DNA of 64,000 nucleotides, taken from positions 1 to 64,000 of the forward strand of contig NZ_OLMK01000029.1 in the NCBI RefSeq assembly GCF_900290235.1, given 5' to 3'. This DNA comes from Streptomyces sp. MA5143a (GTDB taxonomy: Bacteria > Actinomycetota > Actinomycetes > Streptomycetales > Streptomycetaceae). A program made the position numbers and the translations under genes. The notes under the pieces were generated by a model. That model was given only the letters and a program-made list of their open reading frames with translations, had not been told where the DNA came from and made no database searches. Numbering within the stretch: the first letter of the stretch is position 1; each line of letters begins with the position of its first letter. Shown one piece after another: positions 52,563 through 63,551 of the stretch.

Positions 52563-55022
52563 TCAGCCCCGCCTCGCATCCCCCTTCCCGCACGCCAGCC
52601 CGTCACCGTTGCGGTCCAGGCGCAGTGGGTCGTCCTTGCCGTTCAGCTTCAGGCGGCCGTAGTCGTTGTCCTTCAGCCAGGCGCAGCGGGACGCCGTCGT
52701 CGGCTTCACCTCGGCCGGGAAGGCCGTCGGGACGCACACGTTCGCGGAGCCGTAGTGGCGGTCGCAGCCGGCGAGTGTGGGGCTCACCTGCTTCGACTTC
52801 GTCTTCTTCCCCGGGCCCGTGGTCTTGCCCTTCAGGCCGTCCGCGAAGTCGTGGACGTGCGCGGAGGGGGCATCGTCCGAGGCCTTCGCGAGGGCCGACG
52901 GGCCTTGCAGATGGACCCATTCCGCCACCGACGGGACGCCGTTCGCGTCGACCGCGAAGAGCATGTACCAGCCCGGCGGGGCCAGGTTCGGGTTGCTCGT
53001 CACGTTCAGGTCGACGTTGTTGCCGTCGACCGACAGCGGCAGGTCCACATAGCGCTGGTTCGGGTCGGAGGAGTGCGTCACCGCGGCGGGGCGGATCAGT
53101 TCCGCCTTCGCGATCGGGCGGTCCACCGTGATGCGCTGCGTGTCCCCGTACACCCACTCCTTGTCGATCACCGACGTGATCTTCGGGCGGGCGCCCTTCA
53201 GGAGGTACGGCGGCGTGTAGATCGACACGTTGTGGTTCCAGGAGCCGTTGCCGGGGTTGTCGCCCGTGGCCATGACGCGGCCGTCGGGGAGCAGGAACGC
53301 CGAGGAGTGGTAGCCGCGGGCCTCGGGGTCCGCCGCGACCGGGTCGAACGTGTTGGTCGCCGGGTCGTAGAGCGACGCCTCGAAGACCGGGTTGGCGCGG
53401 TTGTGGAGGCCGCCGCCCGTCTCCAGGACCTTGCCGTCGGGCAGCAGGACAGCGGAGACGTACATCTTGCCCTGGTCGCCCGTCTGGGCGACCTTGCCGG
53501 CGCCGAGGTCCACCGTGCCCTGCGGGATCGGCGGTCCGGCGACGTACGCCGGGTTCGGGGACTTGAGGTCGATGATGTCCGTCAGACGGTTCGCCACCGG
53601 GTTCGACTCGATGTTGCCGCCGCCGAGCGTGAGGACCCTCTGGTCCTGGGCGGGAGGCAGGAGCACGCTCGCGGACTGGTCGCGTTCGTCCTTCCTCTGG
53701 AGCCCGGACACGGACGTGACCGTGTTCGCGCCGTAGTCGTAGATCGCCGAACCCGTACCGGGGATGTTGTTGCCGAAGACATGGCTGCCCGAGTAGAAGA
53801 GGCGGCCGTCCTGCATGAGGATCATCGACGGGTACAGGCCCCAGTACGACCAGGTCTGGTTGACCTTCCAGAGTTCGAGCCACTTCTGCTCGGCGTCCGA
53901 CCACAGTTCGGCCGTCACCGAACCCGTGGAGTCCTCACGCAGACCGCCGAACGAGATGACGTCACCGTTGCCGAGGATCGTCGCCGACGGGTACCAGTGG
54001 CCGTCGTTCATGTCGTTGGTCTTGCTGTACGTCTCGGTGACCGGGTCGAAGACGTACGAGTCCTTGTAGCCCTCGTAGCCGTGCCCGCCCGCCACCGGGT
54101 ACGCCTTGTTGCCGCTCATGACGAGCACACGGCCGTCGTCGAGCTGGACGTGGCCCGCGCAGAACATGTCGTCGGGCGTCGGGATCTGCTTGTACGTGCC
54201 CTTCTTCGGGTCGTAGACCGCCGAGGTGAACGTGCCCGCCTCGAACATCTCCTCGCTGTTGCCGGAGCCGGCGATCAGCAGCACCTTGCCGTTGTTGAGG
54301 ACGACGGAGTGCATGGAGCGCACGGGGTTCTGGGTGGGCAGGACGTCCCAGCGGCCGTTCGCGCACTCCGCCGGTGTGCCGGTGCACTCGGGTTCCGGGA
54401 CGGGGTCGGCGACCTGGTCCATCGTGTAGTCGTCGGTGGTGACCGAGCCGGTGCCGTAGACGGAGACACCCCAGGTGATGCGGTCGGTGCCCGCGGGCAC
54501 CTCGGGTGTGCGGACCGACGCCCGCGTCCAGGTGCCCGCCATGTCCAGGGTCTTCAGGTCGGTCCAGTACTGCCAGCCGGCGGTGGTGTCGTGCCGGAAG
54601 AGGGTGAGGGACGTGTCCGGCGTCGTCGACTTGTACCAGAGGCCCAGGTCGTACTGCTTGCCCACCGAGACCGACGGGGCGCAGGCCGCCGACTCGGTGA
54701 TCAGCGCCTTGCGGTCGCCCGAGACCCGGCGGGTCAGTTCGACCTTCATGGCCTTGGTGCCGGAGTGGGCGTCCGCGACCGTGGTGAAGCTGAAGTCGTT
54801 GTCGCCCCAGCCGGACTTCTCCCAGCAGTACGGCATGTCGGCCGCGCCCGGTGGGCCCGCCGTCTCGAAGCCGGGGTTCTGGACGAGGTTCGCGGCGGAC
54901 GCCGACTGGGGTGAGACGAGGAGGAGGCCCGAGGCGAGGGCGCCCACGGCCAGCAGGGCCGTCCTGCGTCTGGGTCTGTGCCCTGTTCGGGTTCTCGTAC
55001 GGCTCTTGAGAGGGCTCGTCAT
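52563..55022 (-). CDS. Secreted copper-radical (galactose/glyoxal-type) oxidase with CBM-like and Excalibur domains
   Basis: The ATG at 55022 gives 819 residues. A signal peptide ends near AASA (~44). Residues ~45-205 are a jelly-roll carbohydrate-binding-like domain. From ~222 a Kelch-type propeller follows, then a DUF1929 beta domain (~600-705). Copper-radical ligands match galactose oxidase: C288 (MFCAGH) and Y344 (HWYPSA) for the Cys-Tyr cofactor, Y571-H572 (GYHSS) and H650 (VTHSSDPNQR). The C-terminus (~753-815) is an Excalibur calcium-binding domain (DRNGDGLACGKGD). It is the last gene of a four-gene overlapping operon with glycosyltransferases and should oxidise an extracellular sugar or aldehyde, probably on the glycan made by the operon. 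Confidence 0.92.
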   Translation of the reverse strand: MTSPLKSRTRTRTGHRPRRRTALLAVGALASGLLLVSPQSASAANLVQNPGFETAGPPGAADMPYCWEKSGWGDNDFSFTTVADAHSGTKAMKVELTRRVSGDRKALITESAACAPSVSVGKQYDLGLWYKSTTPDTSLTLFRHDTTAGWQYWTDLKTLDMAGTWTRASVRTPEVPAGTDRITWGVSVYGTGSVTTDDYTMDQVADPVPEPECTGTPAECANGRWDVLPTQNPVRSMHSVVLNNGKVLLIAGSGNSEEMFEAGTFTSAVYDPKKGTYKQIPTPDDMFCAGHVQLDDGRVLVMSGNKAYPVAGGHGYEGYKDSYVFDPVTETYSKTNDMNDGHWYPSATILGNGDVISFGGLREDSTGSVTAELWSDAEQKWLELWKVNQTWSYWGLYPSMILMQDGRLFYSGSHVFGNNIPGTGSAIYDYGANTVTSVSGLQRKDERDQSASVLLPPAQDQRVLTLGGGNIESNPVANRLTDIIDLKSPNPAYVAGPPIPQGTVDLGAGKVAQTGDQGKMYVSAVLLPDGKVLETGGGLHNRANPVFEASLYDPATNTFDPVAADPEARGYHSSAFLLPDGRVMATGDNPGNGSWNHNVSIYTPPYLLKGARPKITSVIDKEWVYGDTQRITVDRPIAKAELIRPAAVTHSSDPNQRYVDLPLSVDGNNVDLNVTSNPNLAPPGWYMLFAVDANGVPSVAEWVHLQGPSALAKASDDAPSAHVHDFADGLKGKTTGPGKKTKSKQVSPTLAGCDRHYGSANVCVPTAFPAEVKPTTASRCAWLKDNDYGRLKLNGKDDPLRLDRNGDGLACGKGDARRG

Positions 55023-56299
55023 CGTGTTCTCCTTGCGGACTCGGCCGACCCCGACCGCCGCTCGGCCTCCGTGCTCACGGCCGAACCGGGCCCCCCGTTG
55101 GCCTTCTGCTCCCCGCCGCGCTCCCCACGGCGGGGCTTCCTGCGGGGCAGGTAGATGAGCGCTTCCGTGCCCGCGAAGCGCAGGACGAACGTCGTCACCA
55201 GGGCGAGCGCGGTGGCGGGCAGCGCCCCCATGCCGAACTGGCCGACGAACAGGGCGATCAGCGGGATCCGCAGCACCAGGTCGGCGTTGGCGAGGACCGC
55301 GAACCGGCCGAGGCGGTCCCAGCCCCTGCGGTGCGCCCGTCGCTCGCGGAAGCACAGGTGCTCGATGAGGAAGAAGTTCCAGAGCACCCCGAGCTGGTTG
55401 GCGAGGATCTCGGCGGGCACGTAGTGCATGCCGGCCGAGGTCAGCGCGTACAGGCCGGCCAAATTCGGCAGGAAGCCGGTGACACCGATCAGACCGAAGA
55501 CGATCATGCGGGCCAGCGGGGACGCGGTGCGCAGGCCCGCCAGGTGGCGCAGGAACCGGAAGCCCTCCTTGGCGGTCGACTTGGACTCGCCGGCGAAGCG
55601 GTCCTGGAAGACGAAGGGCACCTCGGTGACCCGGCGGGGGCGGCTGCGCACGGCCAGTTCGAGGAGGATCTTGTAGCCGAGGGGCTGGAGGGTCTCCGCG
55701 GTGACGACGCTGCGGCGGATCGCGAAGAAACCGCTCATCGGGTCGCTGATGCCGTGCAGCCGGCGCGGGAACAGCGACTTGGTGAGCCAGGTCGCGCCCC
55801 GGGAGACGGCGACGCGGTAGCTTCCGGCGAGCCCGGCGCGGCTGCCGCCCTTGATGTAGCGGGAGGCGACGACGAGGCCCGCCGACGACCGCTCCCCCGT
55901 CGCGACCAGCTCGGGCACGAGGGAGGGCGGGTGCTGGAGGTCGCCGTCCATGACGACGATCCAGTCGGAGGTCGCGGCCTTCATGCCCTCGACGACGGCG
56001 CCACCGAGCCCTCCCGTCGGGCGGTCGCGGTGCAGGACGGTCACCGGGAACGGGCAGTCCTGCGCGGCCTCGTTGATGACGTCGGGGGTGTCGTCGGTCG
56101 AGTCGTCCACGAAGACGACCTCGCACGGCAGCCGGGAGGGCACCGTCTCGGTGATCTGGTGGAGCAGCTCCCGGACGTTGGCGGACTCGTTGAACGTGGG
56201 GACGACGATGGTGACGGCCCCGGGCTCGGGCACCTCGGCGCCGCGCACCGCCGGATCGCCCAGCTCCTCGGGGACGATGGACTCGTAACCGCTGCTCAT
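55019..56299 (-). CDS. GT2 glycosyltransferase with GtrA-like membrane domain
   Basis: A 426-residue protein. Residues ~25-255 are a DPM-type GT2 domain (TIVVPTFNESANVRELL, EVVFVDDSTDDT, VVMDGDLQHPP). Residues ~270-390 are a GtrA-like domain with four membrane helices (MIVFGLIGVTGFLPNLAGLYAL; ANQLGVLWNFFLIEHLCF). It should transfer a sugar from a nucleotide to polyprenyl phosphate and help flip it. Its ATG overlaps the previous gene's stop (ATGA) and its stop overlaps the oxidase start (ATGA). Confidence 0.92.
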   Translation of the reverse strand: MSSGYESIVPEELGDPAVRGAEVPEPGAVTIVVPTFNESANVRELLHQITETVPSRLPCEVVFVDDSTDDTPDVINEAAQDCPFPVTVLHRDRPTGGLGGAVVEGMKAATSDWIVVMDGDLQHPPSLVPELVATGERSSAGLVVASRYIKGGSRAGLAGSYRVAVSRGATWLTKSLFPRRLHGISDPMSGFFAIRRSVVTAETLQPLGYKILLELAVRSRPRRVTEVPFVFQDRFAGESKSTAKEGFRFLRHLAGLRTASPLARMIVFGLIGVTGFLPNLAGLYALTSAGMHYVPAEILANQLGVLWNFFLIEHLCFRERRAHRRGWDRLGRFAVLANADLVLRIPLIALFVGQFGMGALPATALALVTTFVLRFAGTEALIYLPRRKPRRGERGGEQKANGGPGSAVSTEAERRSGSAESARRTR

Positions 56300-57954
56300 C
56301 GGTCGCCTCCCGCGGCCTGGATCCTGCGGATCTCGATGCGGTCCTCGCCGGTGCCGAAGGTGGCGACCGGTGTCGAGTTCTCCATGGCGGCCCTCACGTT
56401 GGGCAGGTCGACCGCGTCGCGCCGTACCGTCGGGGAGGCGACCACGTAGTCGAGGTCGCGCCAGCCGCGCGGCATCGTCTTCGTGACCGCCGGGTCGAGG
56501 TCGGCCTTGTAGAACCAGATGACGCCGAGGCCCGGTTGGTAGCCCTCGTGGACGAGGTCGAGCCAGAGCGCGTCGTCGACGAGGACCCGGGTGCGGCCGG
56601 GGTCCTCGACCTCGCTGCCGAGCCACTTCGCGGCCTGCTGGTAGGGGGCGTTGGCGTCGAACGTCATGGCGGTGCGGTTGCCGTCGTACCAGCGGGGGAC
56701 GACGTACAGGGCGGCCGCGGCGGCGAGGGCGACGGCGACCGCGTACCGCGTCCAGGTCAGCGGGCGCCTCTCGGTGGCGCTCCGTCGGCGGCGCAGGACC
56801 CCGTGGGTGACGCTCGCGGCGCCGCCCGCGAGGACCAGGGCGAGGAAGGGCAGCGCCTGGATGACGTACATCGCGGGCAGATAGCCGGGGCGCAGGGCCA
56901 TGCCGGCGAGGATCGCGACGGCGAGGGCGGGTCCGGCGAGGGCGCGGGCCGTCACCGACCAGCGCCAGGTGACCAGGAGCAGCAGGGCTCCGGCGAGTCC
57001 GCCGAGGGGCAGGACGCGGTCGTAGTAGAGCCAGGACCGCAGGACGCCGTACGAGCCGGTGCCCTCGGTGAGGATGAAGCCGGAGCCGGGGCGGCTCATC
57101 TGGTAGACGATGCCGTCCCAGAGGGAGACATGGCCGGCGCCGGGGAACAGCTCTCCCTTGAGGAGCGCGAACAGCGGGTACGAGACGCCGATCAGGGTGC
57201 AGGCGGTGATGGCGCCGGTGAGGGCGAACTTGCGGGTGTCCCGGTGGCTGTGCCGCCACATGGTCAGCAGCACGGCGGGCAGGACGAGGAGCATCGTCTC
57301 CTTGGTGAGGACGGCCGCTGCGGCGGCGATGCCCGCGCCGAAGTGGTGCCAGAGGTGACGGCTCGGGGAGGCTGCGAGGCAGAACGCGAGCAGCGTCCAC
57401 ATGACCGCGAGGTTGTCGAGGAAGATCTCCCGCTGGAGGACGACGGACAGCGGGGAGAGTCCGAAGAGGGCCATGCCGAGGCCGGCGGCCCAGCGGGGCA
57501 GCGACAGACGGCGGCCGAGGACGTAGACGAGGATCGCGCTGACGGCGCTGACCAGCAGCATCACCGCGCGCATCGAGCCGACGGTCATGGACTCGGGGGC
57601 GAGCTGGGCGGGGATCCAGGTCAGGACGGCGATCTGGATCCAGCCGAGGGGCGGGTGGTCGTACCAGTAGGTGTAGTGGGCGAGTCCTCTGCCTTCCTGC
57701 ACCGCCCAGGCCTGGGCGAGGTAGGTGCCCTCGTCGTCGCTGAGGGTTGGGTAGTCGGCGATGTTCCAGCCCTGCACGATCATGATCCCCACGAGGAGGA
57801 GTCCGCACAGGAGCAGGTCGGGGCGCGCGTCGCGCAGGCGGCCGGGCGAGGCGGAAGGAGTTGTTCGACCGGCCGAACGGGTTGTGGGCGCAGCTGTCCG
57901 CTGCGCGGGGACCTTGACTTCCGTCTTGGTCTCCGCGGGAAGTGTGGAGGTCAC
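56296..57954 (-). CDS. GT39-like polyprenyl-phosphate-sugar-dependent glycosyltransferase
   Basis: GTG 57954 gives 552 residues. After a polar N-terminus, about 11-12 membrane helices carry the PMT-type acidic first loop (DYPTLSDDEGTYLAQAWAVQEG) and the second (HPPLGWIQIAVL), as in GT39/ArnT-like enzymes. The C-terminal ~120 residues (KWLGSEVEDPGRTRVLVDDALWLDLV) are extracytoplasmic. It should use the polyprenyl-linked sugar made by the GT2-GtrA partner to glycosylate an external acceptor. It is coupled by 4-bp overlaps on both sides. Confidence 0.88.
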   Translation of the reverse strand: MTSTLPAETKTEVKVPAQRTAAPTTRSAGRTTPSASPGRLRDARPDLLLCGLLLVGIMIVQGWNIADYPTLSDDEGTYLAQAWAVQEGRGLAHYTYWYDHPPLGWIQIAVLTWIPAQLAPESMTVGSMRAVMLLVSAVSAILVYVLGRRLSLPRWAAGLGMALFGLSPLSVVLQREIFLDNLAVMWTLLAFCLAASPSRHLWHHFGAGIAAAAAVLTKETMLLVLPAVLLTMWRHSHRDTRKFALTGAITACTLIGVSYPLFALLKGELFPGAGHVSLWDGIVYQMSRPGSGFILTEGTGSYGVLRSWLYYDRVLPLGGLAGALLLLVTWRWSVTARALAGPALAVAILAGMALRPGYLPAMYVIQALPFLALVLAGGAASVTHGVLRRRRSATERRPLTWTRYAVAVALAAAAALYVVPRWYDGNRTAMTFDANAPYQQAAKWLGSEVEDPGRTRVLVDDALWLDLVHEGYQPGLGVIWFYKADLDPAVTKTMPRGWRDLDYVVASPTVRRDAVDLPNVRAAMENSTPVATFGTGEDRIEIRRIQAAGGDR

Positions 57955-59261
57955 GCAGGAACGTCCTCTCGGTTCACGTTCGCGAGATGTGCGCCGACAT
58001 GGCTGGTCAACTCCCAGTCGTTGCGGCCGCGTTGTTCGCGCCAGACGGCTCGGACGGCGGCGAGGGCGAGGAGCACCTGGTAGAAGGGGCCGCCCACGAT
58101 GAGCTTGACGTAGTGGGAGAACCGGACGCGCAGGCCGTACTGCTTGCCGAAGTCGTGCAGTCCGACGACCTCGAACACGAAGGTCACGAGCGCGGTGACG
58201 GCCGGCAGGAAGGTGATGAAGGCGATGCCGACGGGCACGTCGAGGAAGAGCGCGATGGCCACGTTCAGCGGGATGATCACACCGGAGACGGCCTGGAGGT
58301 ACGGCGTCATGAGGGTGTAGCGGGCGAGCAACCGCTGCCGGAATCCGGGGAGCTGCTTCCAATCCCGCTTGCGGTAGACCTGGAGGAAGCCCTGGTTCCA
58401 GCGGGTGCGCTGCTTCATCAGCGACATCAGGCTGCCGGGGGTCTCCTCGCGGGTGACCATGTCGGAGTCGTAGGCGACGACGACCTTCTTGCCGACGCTG
58501 GAGAGGCGGACGCCGAGGTCGCAGTCCTCGGCGAGGCAGTCGGGGTCCCAGCCGCCGGCGTCGCGCAGCACTCCGGTGCGGACGAAGACGGTGTTGCCCC
58601 CGAGCGGGATGAACCCTTTCTGCGCGTGCAGATGCAGTCGGGAGCGGAACCAGAAGAAGTACTCCAGGCAGTTGCGCAGGCTGTACCAGCTGGAGTGGAA
58701 GTTGATCAGCTGCACCCCGCCCTGGACGACGTCCGCGCCGGTGGTGCGGAAGGCGTGGTCGACGTGGGACAGCAGCTCCGGGTGGACCTGGTCCTCGGCG
58801 TCGAAGACACCGACGACGTCACCGCGGCAGTGCGGCAACGCCGTGTTCATCGCTTTCGGCTTGTTCTTCTTCTCATGGTGGTCGACGACGACGCGGACGC
58901 GCGGATCGCGGGCCTCGGCCGCTCGGGCGACCGCCGTGGTCTCCGGATCGTCGTGGCCGACGATCACGATGATCTCGAAGTCGTCGTGGCTGGATTCAAG
59001 TAGTCGTTGGATGGTGTGGTCGAGCACGGCTTGTTCATGGCGTGCGGGCAGCAGCAACGAGAAGGACACATGTTCGTCCCCGTCGGGTCTGCTGAACCGG
59101 GTGGAGGCGAGCACCTCGGGCGTGCGCCACGCGTGCATCTGCCACCACAGGGTGAAGGCCGCCATCCAGAACAAGGCCAGCGAGACGACGGCGATGAAGA
59201 CTGACGTCAGCAAGAAAGATCCCCCCAGATCCCAAATCCCCCTGCCACGACCGGAGTTCAC
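57951..59261 (-). CDS. Processive GT2 glycosyltransferase (cellulose/hyaluronan-synthase-like)
   Basis: GTG 59261 gives 436 residues. Helices at ~15-40 and ~310-400 flank a GT2 domain with processive-enzyme motifs: DAED (154-157), ED in LAEDCDLG (245-246) and QRTRW (284-288). The arrangement is that of membrane polysaccharide synthases such as CslA/BcsA-like and IcaA-like enzymes. It heads the operon. Its stop overlaps the next start as GTGA. It probably makes the extracellular glycan that the oxidase modifies. Confidence 0.9.
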   Translation of the reverse strand: MNSGRGRGIWDLGGSFLLTSVFIAVVSLALFWMAAFTLWWQMHAWRTPEVLASTRFSRPDGDEHVSFSLLLPARHEQAVLDHTIQRLLESSHDDFEIIVIVGHDDPETTAVARAAEARDPRVRVVVDHHEKKNKPKAMNTALPHCRGDVVGVFDAEDQVHPELLSHVDHAFRTTGADVVQGGVQLINFHSSWYSLRNCLEYFFWFRSRLHLHAQKGFIPLGGNTVFVRTGVLRDAGGWDPDCLAEDCDLGVRLSSVGKKVVVAYDSDMVTREETPGSLMSLMKQRTRWNQGFLQVYRKRDWKQLPGFRQRLLARYTLMTPYLQAVSGVIIPLNVAIALFLDVPVGIAFITFLPAVTALVTFVFEVVGLHDFGKQYGLRVRFSHYVKLIVGGPFYQVLLALAAVRAVWREQRGRNDWELTSHVGAHLANVNREDVPA

Positions 59262-59447
59262 ACCCCTGACGGGGTGTCACTCCGGCCGCGTACCAGTGCA
59301 GAAGACTAGGGGGAAACTGTGAATCCCGTGGACCCTTCCGATAAATAGCGTGTTTCCGAACGACAGACACCACAAACGGACGAGTCCGAACACTCGCCCA
59401 ATTCCAGCCAGTTGTTCGGTCTCGTCCCCGCACGTCAGGGGCGTTTT
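59262..59447. other. Spacer between YyaL-type gene and GT operon
   Basis: 186 bp on the minus-strand path. It must hold the GT operon promoter unless read-through occurs. TTCC-rich and G-rich stretches are present, but no consensus -35/-10 pair was found with confidence. Confidence 0.35.
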
Positions 59448-61490
<2,043 letters not shown>

Positions 61491-61586
61491 ACCTCCATCC
61501 TTGCGCACCCACCGGACCGCCGCCCGCGCGGCACGGGGGCCAGGGGGTGCTGTGCGGGACCTCCACAACGGCCCCCTGGTGCCGGG

Positions 61587-62360
61587 TCACCCGGTCATCA
61601 GCGCCGCGACCTCCTCGCGGAGGGAGGGCATGGCGGTGTACAGCGAGCCGGGGCAGTCGGTGTTCGCCCAGTGACGGTGCCCGCCGATCGCGGGCGCGAC
61701 CCGGCCGACGCCGCTGACGGGGTTGCGGTAGGCCACCTTGCCCAGGGGATCGATCGAGTGGCGCTCGGCGAGTTCGGCGAGCAGCCGGACCAGCGTGGCG
61801 CGGGCGGCGGCGGACGCGGGCCGGTCGGTGAGCGTGCCCAGCAGCGCGATGCCGACGTTCCCGGCGTTGTAGCCCCGTACGTGTGCCCCGGTGACGAGGC
61901 GCCCCGCGGCGTCGTGGGCGGGCGTGCCGTCGGTGCCGGACCAGCGTCCCTCGTACACCCTGCCGTTCTCGTCGATCAGGTAGTTGTAGCCGATGTCCCC
62001 GTAGTCGTCGGCGCCGACCGCCTCCTCGCGGTAGATCGCGCGCACCCGGGCGGCCGGGTCCGGGTCGGTGCTGCCGTCGGCGGTGTGGTGGACGGTGAGC
62101 GTCTGGACCGGGTGGTACTCGGGCGGCCAGAGTTCCCTGCCGTCGGCCGCGAAGCGCAGTGTCTCGTCCGCGCCCCAGTCCCTGCGGGACAGCAGCGTGT
62201 ACGGGGCCGCCGTGGCGGCCGCCGCCGGCGACGGGCCGATGACCGCGGCCGTGGCGGCGGTGGCTCCGAGTGCCGTCAGGAACGCACGCCGGGGCAGGGG
62301 GGAGGCCGGGGAGGTCCCCTGCCGTCCGCTTCGGGAGCCCGTGGAGTCCGAGTGCCTCAT
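61587..62360 (-). CDS. Tat-exported N-acetylmuramoyl-L-alanine amidase (PGRP-like)
   Basis: A 257-residue protein starting with a twin-Arg signal (LPRRAFLTALGATAATAAVIG, cleavage near AAA ~50). The amidase_2/PGRP domain shows TVHHTADG (zinc His), GDIGYNYLIDENGRVYEGR, and GHRHWANTDCPG (second zinc His and Cys). It should cut the bond between muramic acid and the peptide stem. It lies 22 bp after the PG-binding gene, forming a small cell-wall cluster. Confidence 0.93.
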   Translation of the reverse strand: MRHSDSTGSRSGRQGTSPASPLPRRAFLTALGATAATAAVIGPSPAAAATAAPYTLLSRRDWGADETLRFAADGRELWPPEYHPVQTLTVHHTADGSTDPDPAARVRAIYREEAVGADDYGDIGYNYLIDENGRVYEGRWSGTDGTPAHDAAGRLVTGAHVRGYNAGNVGIALLGTLTDRPASAAARATLVRLLAELAERHSIDPLGKVAYRNPVSGVGRVAPAIGGHRHWANTDCPGSLYTAMPSLREEVAALMTG

Positions 62361-62382
62361 CTTGCGCTTCTCCCTGTCCGTC

Positions 62383-62814
62383 TCAGGCGTCGTGTGCCGA
62401 CTGCCGCGTCTGTTCCGCGTGTTCCGCGGTGGCGCTTGGGAAGGCGCACTCCGGCTTGGGGGTGTAGAGCCGGGACCAGGTGCTGGGGCCGACGATGCCG
62501 TCGGGACCGCCCGTGGTCCCGTTGCAGTTCTGTACCCAGCGGACGCCGTCCTGGGTCCTCGGGCCGTAGGTCCCGTCCTCCTCCAGCCAACGGGGGTAGC
62601 CGCTGTACTGGTTGACGAGGCACTGCACCTGACGCACCGCGGGGCTCACGTCGCCCGGGCGGACCGTGGGCCGGGCGGAGTCGTCGATGTGGTCGCAGTG
62701 CGGCTCGGACGGCGCGGCGCTCGCCACGGGCGTCCCGGTCAGGAGCGTGCCGGCGACCACTGCGGCGATCGCGGCGATACGGAGGCGCTCTGGGCGGTGC
62801 GTGCGTGGGCGCAT
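62383..62814 (-). CDS. Exported peptidoglycan-binding domain protein
   Basis: The ATG at 62814 gives 143 residues with a signal peptide (LRIAAIAAVVAGTLLTGTPVASA). The mature part contains a PG_binding_1 domain (VSPAVRQVQCLVNQYSGYPRWLEEDGTYGPRTQDGVRWVQNCNGTTGGPDGIVGPSTWSRL) with an extra Cys pair. It has no catalytic domain and probably acts as a wall-binding module or modulator. It is followed by the amidase gene. Confidence 0.88.
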   Translation of the reverse strand: MRPRTHRPERLRIAAIAAVVAGTLLTGTPVASAAPSEPHCDHIDDSARPTVRPGDVSPAVRQVQCLVNQYSGYPRWLEEDGTYGPRTQDGVRWVQNCNGTTGGPDGIVGPSTWSRLYTPKPECAFPSATAEHAEQTRQSAHDA

Positions 62815-62903
62815 GGCTTCTCCCCGGGTCGGGTGACTGCCCCCACCGAGCGGCGCGCGGCCCGGCGAGGCCGGGGTGCGCCGCTCGGCTCGGGACCAGG
62901 ACA

Positions 62904-63368
62904 CTAGTAGGTGTTCACACACCAGTTGGCGAAGGTCTTGAACGCCGCCTGGGTCTGGGACCCGGCCCGGCCGTCGATCTCGCCGGCGTAACCCCAGCCG
63001 TTGTTCTTCAGGAAGCGTTGCAGCGCGCTCACCGTGCCGCTGCCGACGATCCCGTCGATGGACCCCCCGTAGCCGTGGTGCGCCTTGAGGTGACGCTGGA
63101 ACGCCTTCCAGCTGTCCGTGCCCAACTGGCCGTCGATCGAGTCGTTGTAGCCCCACTCGGCCCTCAGCCAGCGCTGGACACCCTTGGCCTGGTTGGTGCT
63201 CAGGCCGAGGTTGACCACCGCGAGAACCGTGGCGTCGGCTGTCACCGCCTGTCGCGGAGCCGACCCGGACGCCGCGAAGCCGGCGCTCGCACCGGCCAGG
63301 CTCCCGGCGGCGATTCCGACGACGGCGGTGAGGCTGACAAGCGTCCGGCCCATGACATTCGGTCGCAT
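62904..63368 (-). CDS. Exported protein with two peptidoglycan-binding repeats
   Basis: The ATG at 63368 with AGGGGGA upstream gives 154 residues. After a signal peptide (LVSLTAVVGIAAGSLAGASAGFA), two PG-binding-like repeats follow: NQAKGVQRWLRAEWGYNDSIDGQLGTDSWKAFQRHLK and SIDGIVGSGTVSALQRFLKNNGWGYAGEIDGRAGSQTQAAFKTF. No catalytic domain is present. It precedes the other wall proteins and may be co-transcribed. Confidence 0.88.
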   Translation of the reverse strand: MRPNVMGRTLVSLTAVVGIAAGSLAGASAGFAASGSAPRQAVTADATVLAVVNLGLSTNQAKGVQRWLRAEWGYNDSIDGQLGTDSWKAFQRHLKAHHGYGGSIDGIVGSGTVSALQRFLKNNGWGYAGEIDGRAGSQTQAAFKTFANWCVNTY

Positions 63369-63551
63369 TCGTTCCCCCTTGGGGTCGTAGGGCGGCACCC
63401 GGAGCTATTGCCGTACGGGATGCCACGGTCCCTTCCGGATTGGTTTTCGGCCGATCCGTATCGGGCTCTGTGCGCACCTTGTCAGCCTCCCCGCCGCATC
63501 GAAATAATCTTGCGCCTGAGCGTAAAAGCCCAGTTCCACGACGGGAATTGA

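Noticed and set aside
52563-56126. 1187-aa ORF extending the oxidase upstream
   Set aside because: The extension is an Arg/Pro-rich shadow of the GT2-GtrA gene. The oxidase start at 55022 has a signal peptide and the ATGA overlap.
56536-58083. 515-aa plus-strand ORF
   Set aside because: Antisense to the GT39-like gene, with no domain and a composition typical of shadows.
63369-63551. Possible ydaO-type riboswitch upstream of wall genes
   Set aside because: Such elements precede some Streptomyces wall hydrolase genes, but the expected conserved core sequence and pairing were not found here.
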